Positions 1 to 11,236 of a stretch of 64,000 nt of DNA are shown here, in pieces. Origin of the DNA: Rhipicephalus microplus (Eukaryota > Arthropoda > Arachnida > Ixodida > Ixodidae); assembly GCF_043290135.1 (NCBI RefSeq), contig NC_134705.1, positions 36,645,771-36,709,770 of the forward strand, written 5' to 3'. Every line of letters starts with the position of its first letter. Within the stretch, counting starts at the first letter, position 1. Made by a program: the position numbers and the translations under genes. Below the pieces are notes generated by a model. It was not told the origin of the DNA and ran no database searches. It saw nothing but the letters and a program-made list of their open reading frames with translations.

Positions 1-1539
1 CACTAGGCGTGGAACATGTAGTCACTAATCTTTTAAAGGGTATCTATAAAGGTAACAAGGTAGTTATAAAGTGGGAAAAACAGGTATCCAAGCCTGCAGA
101 GGTAAAACGGGGGCTTAGGCAGGGGTGTCCCCTGTCACCCTTATTATTCATGATGTACCTACAAGGATTAGAGGCAAAATTAGAGGGAAGTGGACTGGGC
201 TTCAACCTCTCTTTAGTCAAACAAGGAAAACTTATTGATCAGGCATTACCAGCATTAATGTACGCAGATGATATAGTGCTAATGGCCAACAACAAGGAAG
301 ATTTGCAGAGATTGATGGACATCTGCGGTAATGAGGGAGATAGGTTAGATTTTAGATTCAGTAAGGAAAAATCAGCCGTCATGATCTTCAATGACAACGA
401 AGGTAGTGAGCTTAGAATACAGGAGGTCACGCTAGAGATAACAGATAAATACAAATATCTGGGCGTATGGATAATCAATGGGACCGAGTATCTGAGGGAA
501 CACGAAATATACGTGACGACTAAAAGTAACAGGAATGCCGCAGTCATGAAAAATAGGGCACTGTGGAATTACAATAGGTATGATGTTGTGAGAGGAATAT
601 GGAAAGGGGTCATGGTTCCTGGGCTGACGTTCGGCAATGCGGTCTTGTGCATGAGATCAGAAGTTCAAGCAAGATTAGAAATTAAGCAACGTGGAATAGG
701 TAGGCTTGCTTTAGGAGCTCACGGGAATACACCAAATCAGGGAGTACAAGGGGATATGGGATGGACATCATTTGAGGGCAGGGAAGCTAGCAGCAAGATA
801 AAATTTGAGAAACGACTGAGAGAAATGGGGGAAGAGCGTTGGGCTAGGAAGGTTTTCAGCTACTTGTACATGAAGAATGTCGATACAAAATGGAGGAAGC
901 GAACCAGGAAGTTGACTGGTAAATACTTAGAAAACAGCAGGTGGCCAAACCAAAAAGAACTATCGGTTAAGAAGAAAGTGAAGGAAACGGAGACTGACAT
1001 GTGGAGAATGGGCATGATTAAGAAGTCCGCACTAGAGATCTATCGAACTTTTAAGCAGGAAATTGCTAAGGAAAGGATCTATGATAATACTCGGGGTAGT
1101 TCTCTACTGTTTGAGGCCAGGACTGGAGTACTGCGAACCAAGACATATCGGGCCAAATACGAAGGGGTAGACACAGTATGCAGTGCGTGTGGAGAGGAAG
1201 AAGAAACTGCCGAACACTTGATAATGTTCTGTAAAGGGCTTCACCCTATAGTTCAGGATGATGGCGCAGAGTTTTTCAAAGCACTGGGGTTTAGGGACCG
1301 GGAGGGCAAAATAAACTTTAAGCGGGTAGACTTAACCAGAAGGAGGTTATCTGATTGGTGGCTAAAGTCAAGACACGAGTGAAAATTAAACTCTTCACTG
1401 CAAAGTACGAATCCTCAAACTCACTTTTTAAGGAAAAAAATATAGTTTTTGGTTCATTAGGTGTTACGGCTTGGTGGCGCTAGCCACCGCCCGATCTAAA
1501 GGGTACAGCCATATCCATCCATCCATCCATCCATCCGTG
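1..1539 (+). mobile_element. LINE-A copy 1 (APE-type non-LTR retrotransposon), cut by window start
   Basis: This is the 3' part of a non-LTR retrotransposon, with the 5' part lying outside the window. It holds the reverse transcriptase palm and thumb, a C-terminal zinc knuckle, a short 3' UTR after the stop at 1382, and an (ATCC)n tail at about 1511-1537. The same 3' UTR and tail recur at 2486-2645, 5925-6310 and, inverted, at 26414-26560, which defines the family. LINE-A3 next to it shows that the full element has an APE-type endonuclease. No RNase H domain is visible. The clade is not assigned. Confidence 0.9.
3..1382 (+). CDS. LINE-A reverse transcriptase, C-terminal part (partial, open to the stop)
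   Basis: This is a 459-codon open frame with no internal stop, already open at the window edge. In order it shows the RT block GLRQGCPLSPLLF (near 112-150), the catalytic YADD motif at 261-272, a thumb region, a long basic linker, and a CCHC-type knuckle (CSAC...EHLIMFC) at 1179-1232. The product would copy element RNA at a nicked target site (target-primed reverse transcription, known for this class). It is the best preserved LINE-A frame in the window. Since the listed start is only a GTG near the window edge, the true start is upstream. Confidence 0.88.
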   Translation, partial: LGVEHVVTNLLKGIYKGNKVVIKWEKQVSKPAEVKRGLRQGCPLSPLLFMMYLQGLEAKLEGSGLGFNLSLVKQGKLIDQALPALMYADDIVLMANNKEDLQRLMDICGNEGDRLDFRFSKEKSAVMIFNDNEGSELRIQEVTLEITDKYKYLGVWIINGTEYLREHEIYVTTKSNRNAAVMKNRALWNYNRYDVVRGIWKGVMVPGLTFGNAVLCMRSEVQARLEIKQRGIGRLALGAHGNTPNQGVQGDMGWTSFEGREASSKIKFEKRLREMGEERWARKVFSYLYMKNVDTKWRKRTRKLTGKYLENSRWPNQKELSVKKKVKETETDMWRMGMIKKSALEIYRTFKQEIAKERIYDNTRGSSLLFEARTGVLRTKTYRAKYEGVDTVCSACGEEEETAEHLIMFCKGLHPIVQDDGAEFFKALGFRDREGKINFKRVDLTRRRLSDWWLKSRHE

Positions 1540-1550
1540 TCAGCGCCAGC

Positions 1551-2486
1551 AAATACAAATATCTGGGCGTATAGATAAGCAATGGGACCGAGTACCTGAA
1601 GGAACACAAAATATACGTGACGACTAAAGGTAACAGGAATGCAGCAGTGATGAAAAATAGGGCACTGTGAAATTACAATAGGTATGATGTTGTGAGAGGA
1701 ATATGGAAAAGGGTCATGGTTCCTAGGCTGACGTTCGGCAATGCGGTCTTGTGCATGAGATCAGAAGTTCAAGAAAGATTAGAAATTAAGCAACGTGGAA
1801 TAGGTAGGCTTGCTTTAGGAGCTCACGGGAATACACCAAATCAGGAAGTACAAGGTGATATGGGATGGACATCATTTGAGGGCAGGGAAGCTAGCCGCAA
1901 GATAAAATTTGAGAAGCCATTGAGAGAAATGAAGGAGGAGCGTTGGGCTAGGAAGGTTTTCAGCTACTTGTACATAAAGAATGTCAATACAAAATGGAGG
2001 AAGCGAACCAGGAAGTTGACTGGTAAATACATAGAAAACAGCGGGTGGCCAAACCAAAAAGAACTATCGGTTAAGAAGAAAGCGAAGGAAACGGAGACTG
2101 ACATGTGGAAAATGGGCAAGATTAAGAAGTCCGCACTAGAGATTTATCGAACTTTTAAGCAGGAAATTGCCAAGGAAAGGATCCATGATAATACTCGGGG
2201 TAGTTCTCTACTGTCTGAGGACAGGACGGGAGTACTGGGAACCAAGACATATCGGGCCAAATACGAAGGGGTAGACACAGTATGCAGTGCGTGTGGAGAG
2301 GAAGAAGAAACTGCCGAAAACTTGATAATGTTCTGTAAAGGGCTTCACCCTATAGTTCAGGATGATGGCGCAGAGTTTTTCAAAGCACTGGGGCTTAGGG
2401 ACCGGGAGGGCAAAAGAGACTTTAAGCAAGTAGACTTAACTAGAAGGAGGTTATCTGATTGGTGGCTAAAGTCAAGGCACGAGTGA
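1551..2486 (+). pseudogene. LINE-A copy 2 RT C-terminal fragment
   Basis: The frame matches codons 149 to the end of the copy 1 product. It is broken by a TAG near 1572 and a TGA near 1668, where copy 1 has tryptophan codons. From 1692 it is open to the stop at 2486 and keeps the CCHC knuckle, though the histidine region reads AENLIMFC in place of AEHLIMFC, so one metal ligand is lost. The RT palm is absent. It is not functional. Confidence 0.85.
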
Positions 2487-2646
2487 AAATTAAACTCTTC
2501 ATGGCAAAATACGAATCCTCAAACTCACTTTTTAAGGAAAAAATAAATAAATATAGTTTTGAGTTCATTAAGTATTACGGCTTGATGGCGCTAGCCAGCG
2601 CCCGATCTAAAGGGTACAGCCATATCCATCCATCCATCCATCCGTG
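1551..2646 (+). mobile_element. LINE-A copy 2, 5'-truncated
   Basis: Homology to LINE-A copy 1 begins near 1551, which matches copy 1 position 447. It runs through the zinc knuckle, 3' UTR and an (ATCC)n tail ending about 2645. About 14 bases separate it from the tail of copy 1, and copy 3 follows its own tail directly, so the three copies lie head to tail. 5' truncation is typical of incomplete reverse transcription. Confidence 0.88.
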
Positions 2647-2729
2647 GCACCAGTATCTAAGATAGGTAGAGCCCGGGGCTGAAATAAACGTAGCCACGAG
2701 CGCCGAGCATATTCAGACAAAGGGTATAT

Positions 2730-3628
2730 TAACATGCAGGGTGGTAGGAACAGGCTTAAGTGGGAAGAGATAGAAGAACAGCTAAGGGAGGAGAGGCCGA
2801 TGGTATACGGTTTTCTATAAACACATCTCAGAGACCTGGAACAACCTCCTAACAATGCGGACTACGCGTGGGAATATTGTAATACAACAGAAAGCAGCAG
2901 AAAGGGGGTGGTGTTGGGGCAATCATTCATAAAAGTACAGAGTGGCAAATGTCAAGCAGGAGTGCAACGAACATTGATGGCTAAAAGGGAGAGTGGCAGG
3001 GCAAGTGGCACTCCTAGGTTTCGTGTACTTGTAGACGGGAGCAAAGGCCAGAGAGGAAAACCAGGCAATGGTAGAGTGTATATCAAAGGACATTCAGGAG
3101 TTAGGAGGAGAGTGAGAGATAATTATACTAGGAGATTTGAATGCGCACATAGAAGATAGAGATGGGCATACCGACCCGACAGGCCAAAAGATCATGAATA
3201 TGTGTGAAAGGCTGGATTTGATCATTTGCAACAGTACCGAGAATTGTGAAGGGCAAATAACATGGGAGGTAGGAAAGCTGCAGTCGACGATAGATTACGC
3301 CCTGATGTCACATAGGATGTATGATAAGCTGAGAAGAATACACATAGATGAAGGTGGCTCCGGAAGTCTGGGTAGTGATCACAAACGTATCAAGCTGTGT
3401 TTTGGAAGAGCATCGAAAGTGGGAAGGAGACAAGATGAGCAACTACAGGAAAATTTTTATTCAGAAAGGCAAACTGGAATAGCCACTAAACAAATTGAGA
3501 AAGTAATCACTGAGGATAATAAAACAGTGTGGACATACACGAATTTATTTAGACTGTTTGAGCTAGAGCTTGCTAAGGCACGTAACAAGTCATCCCGAAA
3601 AAGAAGACACAAACCCAAAAGTTGGTGA
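2730..3628 (+). pseudogene. LINE-A apurinic-like (APE) endonuclease domain, broken
   Basis: The pieces read as an exonuclease/endonuclease/phosphatase fold. They include RLKWEEIEEQLREE near 2748, GGGVGAIIHK near 2905, GDLNAH at 3131-3148, IDYAL at 3290-3304 and SDH at 3374-3382. The last three are canonical catalytic motifs of LINE endonucleases. The block that should carry the catalytic glutamate (GF-ET-L in relatives) has a TAA at 2818-2820 at that codon. There are further frame changes before 3137. The domain would have nicked target DNA to prime reverse transcription. Confidence 0.8.
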
Positions 3629-3843
3629 AATGAGGAAGTTAAGAGAGCCATAGCAAAACGTCAGGAAGCTTCTAGGGAAGACAGACATGCTAAGCAGCTG
3701 GGTCAGCCGACAGATGATGTTGAAAGAAAATGGGAAATCTTTCTAAGCTGTAGAAGAGATGCATCCCTTCTGATCAATGAAAATATTTAAAGAAAGGGAG
3801 TCCAGTGGCTGGCAGAAGTACATAAAAAGATAGAAAGGCAGCT

Positions 3844-5930
3844 GTGAAACTTTGGAACCGTCTAAACTCCTCAAGAAATGAGACGAGCCTAGAGCAGAGG
3901 TTTATACCTACAGCTCAACGTGCTAGGCTAGAAGGGGGCGAAGCTATTCAATATATTAGAACAAGGGTGACAGAGAAATTTCAACGCAGAAGTGCTTTAT
4001 GCACCACAACAGACAAGGATGAATCAAGTGGCGCAATGGCTCCATTTTCACAACAAGAATGGGAAAGTGCTGAGAAAAGGGTTCCTAGTAGTACATCAAC
4101 AGGCCCAGATGGCATTCAAATTATGCTGATAAAGACATTAGGTCCGAAGTCTAAGGAGGCTTTGAGAGAGGCAGTGAGCAAAATAATAATTGATGAAGAA
4201 GTTCCAGATGGATTGAGATTTAGCAGGATGAGCATGATCTATAAAGGAAACGGGGACAAAGCTGACATAAACAACTACTGTCCTATAACAGGGACATGAG
4301 TGGTCTACTGGCTGGCGATGCAGATTATAAAGAAAAGACTGCAGGCATGGATAGAGGATGAGGGGGTGCTGGGGGAACTGCAGAGTGGGTTTTGGAAACA
4401 CAGGAGGTTGGAAGGCAATCTGTTATCACTGAGGCAGTGCATTGAAATAGCAGAAAAGGAACACAGGCCTCTGAGGCTACCATTTTTGGATATCAAAGGA
4501 GCGTACGATAGCGTGGTTCAAGAGGAATTGTGGGGAATACTGGACACACTAGGCGTGGAATATGTAGTCACTAATTTTTAAAAGAGATCTATAAAAGTAA
4601 CAAGGTAGTTTTAAAGTGGGAAAAACAGGTATCTAAGCCCACAGAGGTGAAACGAGGGGCTTAGGCAGGGGTGTCCTCTGTCACCCTTGTTATTCATGAG
4701 GTACCTACAAGGATTAGAGGCCAAATTAGAGGGAAGTGGACTGAGCTTCAACCTCTTTTTCGTCAAACAAGGAAAACTAATTTAACAGGCACTACCAGCA
4801 TTTATGTACGCAGATTATATAGGGCTAACGGCTGAGAACAAGGAGGTTTTCAGAGATTGGTGGACATCGGCGGTAATGAGGGAGATAGGTCAGATTTCAG
4901 ATTCAGTAAGAAAAAATCAGCAGTCTTGATTTTGAATGACAATGAAGGTAGTGAGTTTAGAATACAGGAGGTCACGCTAGAGATAACAGATAAATACAAA
5001 TATCAGGGCGTATGCATAAGCAGTGGCGCCGAGTACCTAAGGGAACACGAAATATACGTGTCGACTAAAGATAACAGGAATGCAGCAGTGATGAAAAATA
5101 GGGATATGTGGATTTACTATATGTATGATGTTGTGAGAGGAATATTAAAAGGGGTCGTGGTTCCTGGTCTGACGTTTATCACTGCGGTATTGTGCATGAG
5201 AATAAAAGTTCAAGCAAGATTAGAATTCAAGCAACGTGGAATAGGTAGTTGCCTTAGGAGCTCACGGAAATACACCAAATCAGGGAGTACAAGGTGATAT
5301 GGGATGGACTTCATTTGAGTGCAGGGAAGCTAGCAGCAAGATAAAATTTGAGAAGCAATTGAGAGAATTGGGAGAGGAGCATTGGGATAGGAATGTATTC
5401 GGCTACTTGTACATGAAAAATGTCGATACAAATTGGAGGAAATGAACCAGAAAATTGACTGGTAAATACATGGAAAACAGCAAGGGGCCAAACCTAAAGG
5501 AATTATCGGTTAAGAAGAAGGTGAAGGAAGCTGGGGCCGATATGTGGAGAATTGGCATGATTAAGAAGTCAGCACTAGATATCTATCAAACTTTTAAGCA
5601 GCAAATTGCCAAGGAAAAAATCTATGATAATGCTATGGGTAGTTCTCTACTGTTTGAGGCCAGGACGGGAGTATTGCGAACCAAGACATATTGAGCCAAA
5701 TACGAAGGGGAAGAGACGGTATGCAGTGCATGTGGAGGGGAAGAAGAAACTGCCGAAGACTTGGTAATGTTCCGTAAAGGGCTTCATCCTATTGTTCAAG
5801 ATGATGGCGCAGAATTTTTCAAAGCACTGGGGTTTAGGTACAGGGAGGGCAAATTCGACTTTAAGTGGGTAGAATTAACTAAAAGGAGGTTGTCTGATTT
5901 GTGGGTAAAGTCAAGGTACGAGTGAAAATT
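3844..5930 (+). pseudogene. LINE-A reverse transcriptase and C-terminal region, broken
   Basis: RT blocks are recognisable in several frames: TGPDGIQ near 4100, FSRMSMIYKGNGDK near 4217, and IKGAYDSVVQEELWG near 4490. The catalytic box at 4807-4818 reads YADY rather than YADD, so the second aspartate is lost. Stops or frameshifts occur near 4299, 4581, 4780 and 5440, and at 5692. The knuckle region near 5715-5775 is degraded. Homology to copy 1 continues to the stop region near 5925. Confidence 0.85.
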
Positions 5931-6226
5931 AAACCCTTCACTGCAATGTACGAATCCTCAACCTAACTATTTAAGGGAAAAAATAAATCTAGTTTTTGAT
6001 TAATTACATCCTATTGTTCAGGATGATGGCGCAGAATTTTTCAAAGCACTGGGGTTTAGGGACAGGGAAGGCAAATTAGACTTTAAGTGGGTATTTTAAC
6101 TGGAAGGAGGTTGTCTGATTGGTGGGTAAAGTCAAGGTACGAGTGAAAATTAAACCCTTCACTGCAATGTACGAATCCTGAACCTAACTATTTAAGGGAA
6201 AAAATAAATCTAGTTTTTGATTCATT
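5787..6226 (+). repeat. 220 bp tandem duplication of the LINE-A 3' end
   Basis: The segment beginning ATCCTATTGTTCA-GATGATGG at about 5787 recurs at 6007. Each copy covers the end of the coding region, the stop and the 3' UTR. Only the second copy continues into the (ATCC)n tail. Several substitutions separate the copies, so the duplication is not recent, or it reflects a second 5'-truncated insertion at the same place. Confidence 0.75.
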
Positions 6227-6310
6227 AGGTATTACGGCTTGGTGGCGCTAGCCACTGCGCAATCTAAAGGGTACAGCCATATCCATTGATCCATCCATCC
6301 ATCCATCCGA

Positions 6311-8554
6311 TATTCATGGACCAGCGTGCTCGCCTTCTCGAAGTGTATTTGAAAGGAAGGGAATTGAAGAAAAAAGTGCATCATTATAACTGTCCCTCTC
6401 TCAGAAGGTCACTTCAACAACGCCACACAGAGAATGGGTACTGGGGAAGAAAGTGACGGTGAAACAGAGGCGAGAAGCGAAAGGTGTCAGGGGTGTTTGT
6501 TTTGCCCAAGCGTGAACGCACGCTGCTACCGAGATGGGAAGATGGCAAAAAGATCGTCAGGGAGGCCCGCAGGACAAGGAGGATCCAGACGACTACGTCC
6601 AGATTGTTCTCGTCCCTTTGTAGGCATGGCAGCAAGTGAAAAGTTCCTCTGATGAATGTTAGGCACGGGTAACGATATCCTCCCAAGCAGCCTCACCAGT
6701 CTGCTCTCAACCTTTTTGAAGAACGCCAATAGCTACACGTCCGTCCTTTATGAGCGTCAGGCATTTGACGCACGGCAGTGGCCTGTATGGCATAAATGAG
6801 CAGGCTGGAGGATAACGTGCCAATTGACGTGGTCAACACAGTGCAGTGCCTGCCATATAACGTGCCCAGCAACGCTCCCTTCGACGTAAACAACATGTGC
6901 AGGCTCGTTAACAAGCCTTCGTACATGCCCCCGCTAGTGATTTGCCCCTACCGCGAATTATGCACGTGCAGCCAATTGTAAGCAAACTACCGACCAGGCC
7001 ACTGGCAATTCTTCATGCGCAGGGCAGCTGAAATCCCTAGCCGGACCTGCTTTGCTGACGTTGTCGGGTACGGGAACGGCAACAGATACGTGGTAGTATC
7101 GTTCGGCAGTGCTGGTTCATTCCTCAACATCGCATGAAGTGAGCGTTCCTCCTCGACCACTGCCGAGCAGGTGGTCATCAGCATCGCTGTACTCTACGAG
7201 AAGCTTGCGATCGCAATTATATATGTTCGACGCAGCCATCCGGGACTTCATCATCGACGCTATCGCCAAGTAAGTGTGGCGTATTGTAGATGACAAAGGC
7301 AGTAGTAATCATATTTCCAAGTGGCGCCCTCCTCACACGGGTCATTGTGGAGGAAGCTTCACTATCGTCAAACGTCAACAAGCTGATTCATGCAGTTCAA
7401 AGCATCAGGTCTAACGTTCTGCATCCATGAAGGTTATCCCCAGTACATGGCTTCGGAGAACAGATATCAGACCACTGCAAGAAATAGTATTTCACAGCCC
7501 CTCTACCTAAGCAGAAGCGCATACTGTCCTCCCCGCAGATAATGACAGCGAGGCACGCAATCACAACTAAACACTTACAGACGTGTTCTTACCCAGATTT
7601 GGCTTTATTCAGGAATATTTTGTGTATACTTTAACTAGCCATTCATGACATTTTGTCAGGGTTTAGCTAATATATACCACATGCTCTGGAGAGTCCATTT
7701 GTTGGCAGCGATCGAGCCATTCAAGCCAAACAGTGCTTGACCATCACAAGTCCCAAAAACAGGAATCAGATTTGGTAAGTCCAGCTCATGATGCAGTGGT
7801 CAGGTTTAGCGTTCCCGTCCCAGCGGCAGCAAAGCCGAACGCGTGCTATTTCCGCCTCTCAGAACAAATAAAGTTGTTCAAACTCAACAACTACTCTTAG
7901 TGGCTCTTATCTCTTGGTACCAGTTGCATAAGTGGTCACTTTTTCTTACCACTTCTAGTGCCTGGTTAACCATCGCAATTTTAATTATTTTCCACGCCTG
8001 TTTATGACTACAGTTTTCAGCCCATCACTTATAGACATACCATTGCACTTTGGCCCTACGATTCCACCCCAAATTCATGCTTTGGCTTTAGTCCTTTGAT
8101 CGAGTAACTTAGTAAGGCAGTGTCGTCAGCGAATGAGCTGTTACTATGGTCTTTTATATAGGTCATTTTCAAGCTATTCTGTGTTCTCATGCGAGAGCAC
8201 GGACTTGTCAATCGGTATGCGTACTGAACCAATATTATCGCATAATGTCTCCGGCGAACTGCATTAGTTTTGACCAAACCGTTGTGCAGTTGTTGTGAAC
8301 AATACAGCCACTGCAGTGCGCTGGCACGTCTGTGCTGTACGTTGCTCAAAAAACAACACAATACTCATTCAATTGTATCGGCGTATCTATCGAATCGGCC
8401 TAGAGGCGTCATGAAGCCTGAGCAGATGACACGTTTTGGAACAAGCAAGAAAGGGATAATGAAGTTGCAAGTAACCACCGGCAAACTGTACCTTCTCCTC
8501 TGTGCACTTGATATTTTTTGTGGTTGTGAATTGTAGCAAAAACATGGCGCTGCT
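6311..8554. other. Unassigned stretch, no supported gene
   Basis: Only short ORFs (at most about 100 codons) occur on either strand, with no recognised motif. Near 7867 there is AATAAA followed by GTTGTTCAAACTCAACAAC, which could be the polyadenylation region of an old LTR or transcript, but no matching second LTR was found. Nothing else could be identified. Confidence 0.5.
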
Positions 8555-8747
8555 GCCATTATCGCAGTGGCAATAGTTACAAGCAGCAGTTGTTTGTGTT
8601 TAATAAATGGGGAAGTTTTCTTAGCAGGTACAGGTCGCGGATATCTGGATTATGCGTCGTGCAAAACTATAGTTGAATGGTCGATTGCCATTATTGCAGT
8701 GGCAATCGTTACAAGCAGCAGTTGTTTGTGTTTAATAAATAGGCAAT
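8555..8747 (+). repeat. 132 bp tandem repeat: one full unit plus first half of a second
   Basis: Unit 1 (8555-8686) begins GCCATTATCGCAGTGGCAAT and ends near TTGAATGGTCGATT. The next unit begins at 8687 with GCCATTATTGCAGTGGCAAT and breaks off after TTTAATAAATAGG at about 8745, where LINE-B begins. The missing second half lies on the other side of LINE-B, at 11163-11236. Confidence 0.75.
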
Positions 8748-11162
8748 AGAGAAAGAGATAGACAGGAAAGGCCGGGAGGTTAACCACATAGTGTCATCTG
8801 GTTTGCTACCCAGTGCTGGGGGCGGGGAAATAGGGGCAAGAAAGAGGAGGTAGATAGAAAAAAATACCACGCACACTCATGTGAAAACGAAAACACACAC
8901 AGGAAGAGGTCCTAGCTACAACCGTTCAGTAAGGCCGGTCAATCGCAAAAAGTGTAGTAGTGCTTTCAGGACCTTCTTCTGTGAAGTTGCATCATGTCGA
9001 TATTGTAGAATTCTTAACTTCGACATAGGTTGATTATCTAATTTGAGTTTCTTGCAAAGGCATGGTCGTTGTTTACTATACTCTAGGCAGTCACAAAGAA
9101 TATGTTGGATCGTTTCTTCTCTGCCACAGTGGCCACAGGCTGCGGTGTCGGCCATGCCAATGCGGAAAGCGTAGGCGTTGGTAAACGCAACGCCCAACCA
9201 AAGCCTACATAACAGGGTCTGGTCTGCTCGGGAAAGCCTTGACGGGATTTGAAGACTTAACGTAGGGTCAAGCGAGTACAGTCGGGCATGCTTGAAGTGT
9301 GGCTGATTCCATTGTGACGTGGCTTGCTGGCGAGCAAGCCTGCGGAGCTTTCATGCAGCATCTGTCCTAGAAAGTGGTAGCCGTAGTTTATGATCTTCTG
9401 TGTGGGCTGAGCGGGCAGCTTGATCGGTCCGTTCATTGCCGATGATTCCGCAGTGACTGGGTAACCACTGAAATGTAATTTGGTGCCCTTTCTCAGTCAG
9501 GTGGTGTACAACCTCTGCTATCTTTAGTACCAGCTGCTCGTGTAGTCCACGGCGCAAGGCTTATAGTAGAGACTGCAGTGCTGCCTTCAAGTCGCAGAAA
9601 ATAGTCCACTTGCGTGTAGGTTGATCAACGGCAAATAGCAACGCGGCACGAAGTGCTGCCAATTCTGCTGCTGTTGATGTTGTTTCGTGAGATGTTTTGA
9701 ATTTAATTGTCGTAGCCAACCTTAGTATCACTACTGCTCCTGTAGAGCTGTCCGGCTGAACCGATCCCTCAGTGTATATTTGTGTGGAGTCTTGGCAATT
9801 CTCATACAAGAGAAGTAGTGTAAGCTGTTTAAGAGCCGGTGACGACAAACTGGCCTTTTTCTGGACGCCAGGTATAATAATATTATTCATTGGTTGAGCG
9901 AGGCACCATGGCGGAGTCACAGGTCTAGCGGCAGGAGAGTACGAAGTTGGGATCGACTCCCAACGTGCGGTCACTGTTTTGCAGTAAGATGTGCATGGTC
10001 GGTCCACTGTAAGTGAGGCCAGGTGATGTCTAGTAGTTCGAGCAAGGTGTCGTATATGTGTCCTCAGCACTTCAACATTAATGTGGGTCTTGGTGAGGTG
10101 GTCCCTTGTGATGGCGATAGTTGCCACTGTTGATGCACTTTGAGGCAAGCCTAAAGGAATCCGGAGTGTTTGAGCCTGGACACGTTGAAGCATTCGTATG
10201 CTTGCTTTACTTGCGTTGGTTAACGCAGGTAGGCTGTACCGAAGGAATCCAAGGAAAAGAAACCTGTATAGTCGCAACATAGCACCCGTGGACATTCCCC
10301 AGTTCTTTCCAGCGAAGAACTTGAACAAATGACAGATGCCTGTCAATCGCCTTTTCATGTATGATACATGTGGGCTCCATGAGAGCTCTCTGTCAATTAT
10401 AACACCTAGGAACTTGTTTGATCGGAGGTGACGTATCCTTTCGCTGTTTATTAGAACGCTGTAGTTCTGCAATGGTTTGCGCGTAAATGCCACAAGTGCA
10501 CATTTCTCAGAGCAAATTTCCAGATCTCGTTGATGGAGGTAAATAGCAACTTTAGTGGCAGCTCTCTGAATTCGCGCTCGCAGCTGTAGATGTGTTACTG
10601 CAGACGTCCAAACGCAGATGTAGTCCGCGTACATTGACAATCTGATCGTACTTGGCAGAAGCTCATTGAGAGCTATTAGCGTCTGGTTGAATAGTACAGG
10701 GCGTAGTATGCCACCCTGGGGAACACCACGGTGGCTCTAATGTAGCGAAGTGTCACCATCCTCGGTTATCACGAAAAAGGATCGCTCAGAGAGATAGCTG
10801 CATAGCCACTGAAACATCCGACCACCCACTTTTACCTCCTTGAGAGCGGTGAGGACAGCTTCATGAGTGACGTTATTGTATGCCCCTTTAACATCAAGAA
10901 ATAAAGAAGCGCCGAGACGCTTACGGCCTTTTTCGTGTTGCACGAAGCTGACCAGGTCTATGACACTATAAATTGATGACCGGCCACGGCAAAAACCCGT
11001 CATAGCGTCCGGGTAGATGTTGTGATGCTCCAGGAACCATTCTAGCCATCCTAGTACCATCATCTCCATCACTTTGCCCAAGCAACTAGCCAGTGCAATC
11101 GGGCGGTACGATTTGAGCACCAATGGTGACTTGCCAGGCTTGAGTAATGAAACCAAACGGCT
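8748..11162 (-). mobile_element. LINE-B, RNase H-bearing non-LTR retrotransposon, 5'-truncated
   Basis: Read on the minus strand the element runs from an RT fragment (about 11160) through thumb, RNase H and a CCHC tail to a 3' UTR ending near 8748. The RT plus RNase H plus C-terminal knuckle layout is that of the I superfamily. The endonuclease and ORF1 are absent. It is inserted within a unit of a 132 bp tandem repeat, which gives clear outer borders. Confidence 0.85.
8916..11156 (-). pseudogene. LINE-B RT / RNase H / zinc-knuckle polyprotein, broken
   Basis: On the minus strand: RT block SYRPIALASCLGK (near 11110), DVKGAYNNVTHEAVL (near 10880), then a frameshift near 10735. The catalytic box at 10620-10631 reads YADY, so one catalytic aspartate is gone. 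The RNase H domain shows YTEGSV (near 9780), STAAELAALRAAL (near 9660) and FCDLKAALQSLL, with a stop near 9558. It continues as WLPSHCGIIGNERTDQAA (near 9450). The C-terminal knuckle CGHCGREETIQHILCDC lies near 9090-9140. RNase H would remove template RNA during second-strand synthesis. The element is dead. Confidence 0.85.
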
Positions 11163-11236
11163 GGCCTTGGCAAGTTTTCCTAGCAGGCACAGGTCCCGGC
11201 TATCCGGAGTATGCGACGTGCAAAACTAAAGTTGAA
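11163..11236 (+). repeat. Second half of the split 132 bp repeat unit
   Basis: GCAAGTTTTCCTAGCAGGCA through GTGCAAAACTAAAGTTGAA matches 8610-8680 (GGAAGTTTTCTTAGCAGGTA through GTGCAAAACTATAGTTGAA) with a few substitutions. Together with 8687-8745 it makes up one repeat unit interrupted by LINE-B. Confidence 0.7.

Larger units (their letters stand above)
2647..6310 (+). mobile_element. LINE-A copy 3, near full length but decayed
   Basis: This is the longest LINE-A copy: endonuclease (about 2730-3628), RT (3844-5100), linker and knuckle (to about 5925), 3' UTR, a 220 bp tandem duplication of the 3' end, and an (ATCC)n tail at about 6283-6308. Many stops and frameshifts interrupt it. The start near 2647 is placed where the tail of copy 2 ends; no 5' UTR boundary or target-site duplication could be confirmed. 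Confidence 0.85.

Noticed and set aside
7840..7920. Solo LTR suggested by AATAAA followed by GTTGTTCAAACTCAACAAC
   Set aside because: No matching LTR, primer-binding site or flanking duplication could be found.
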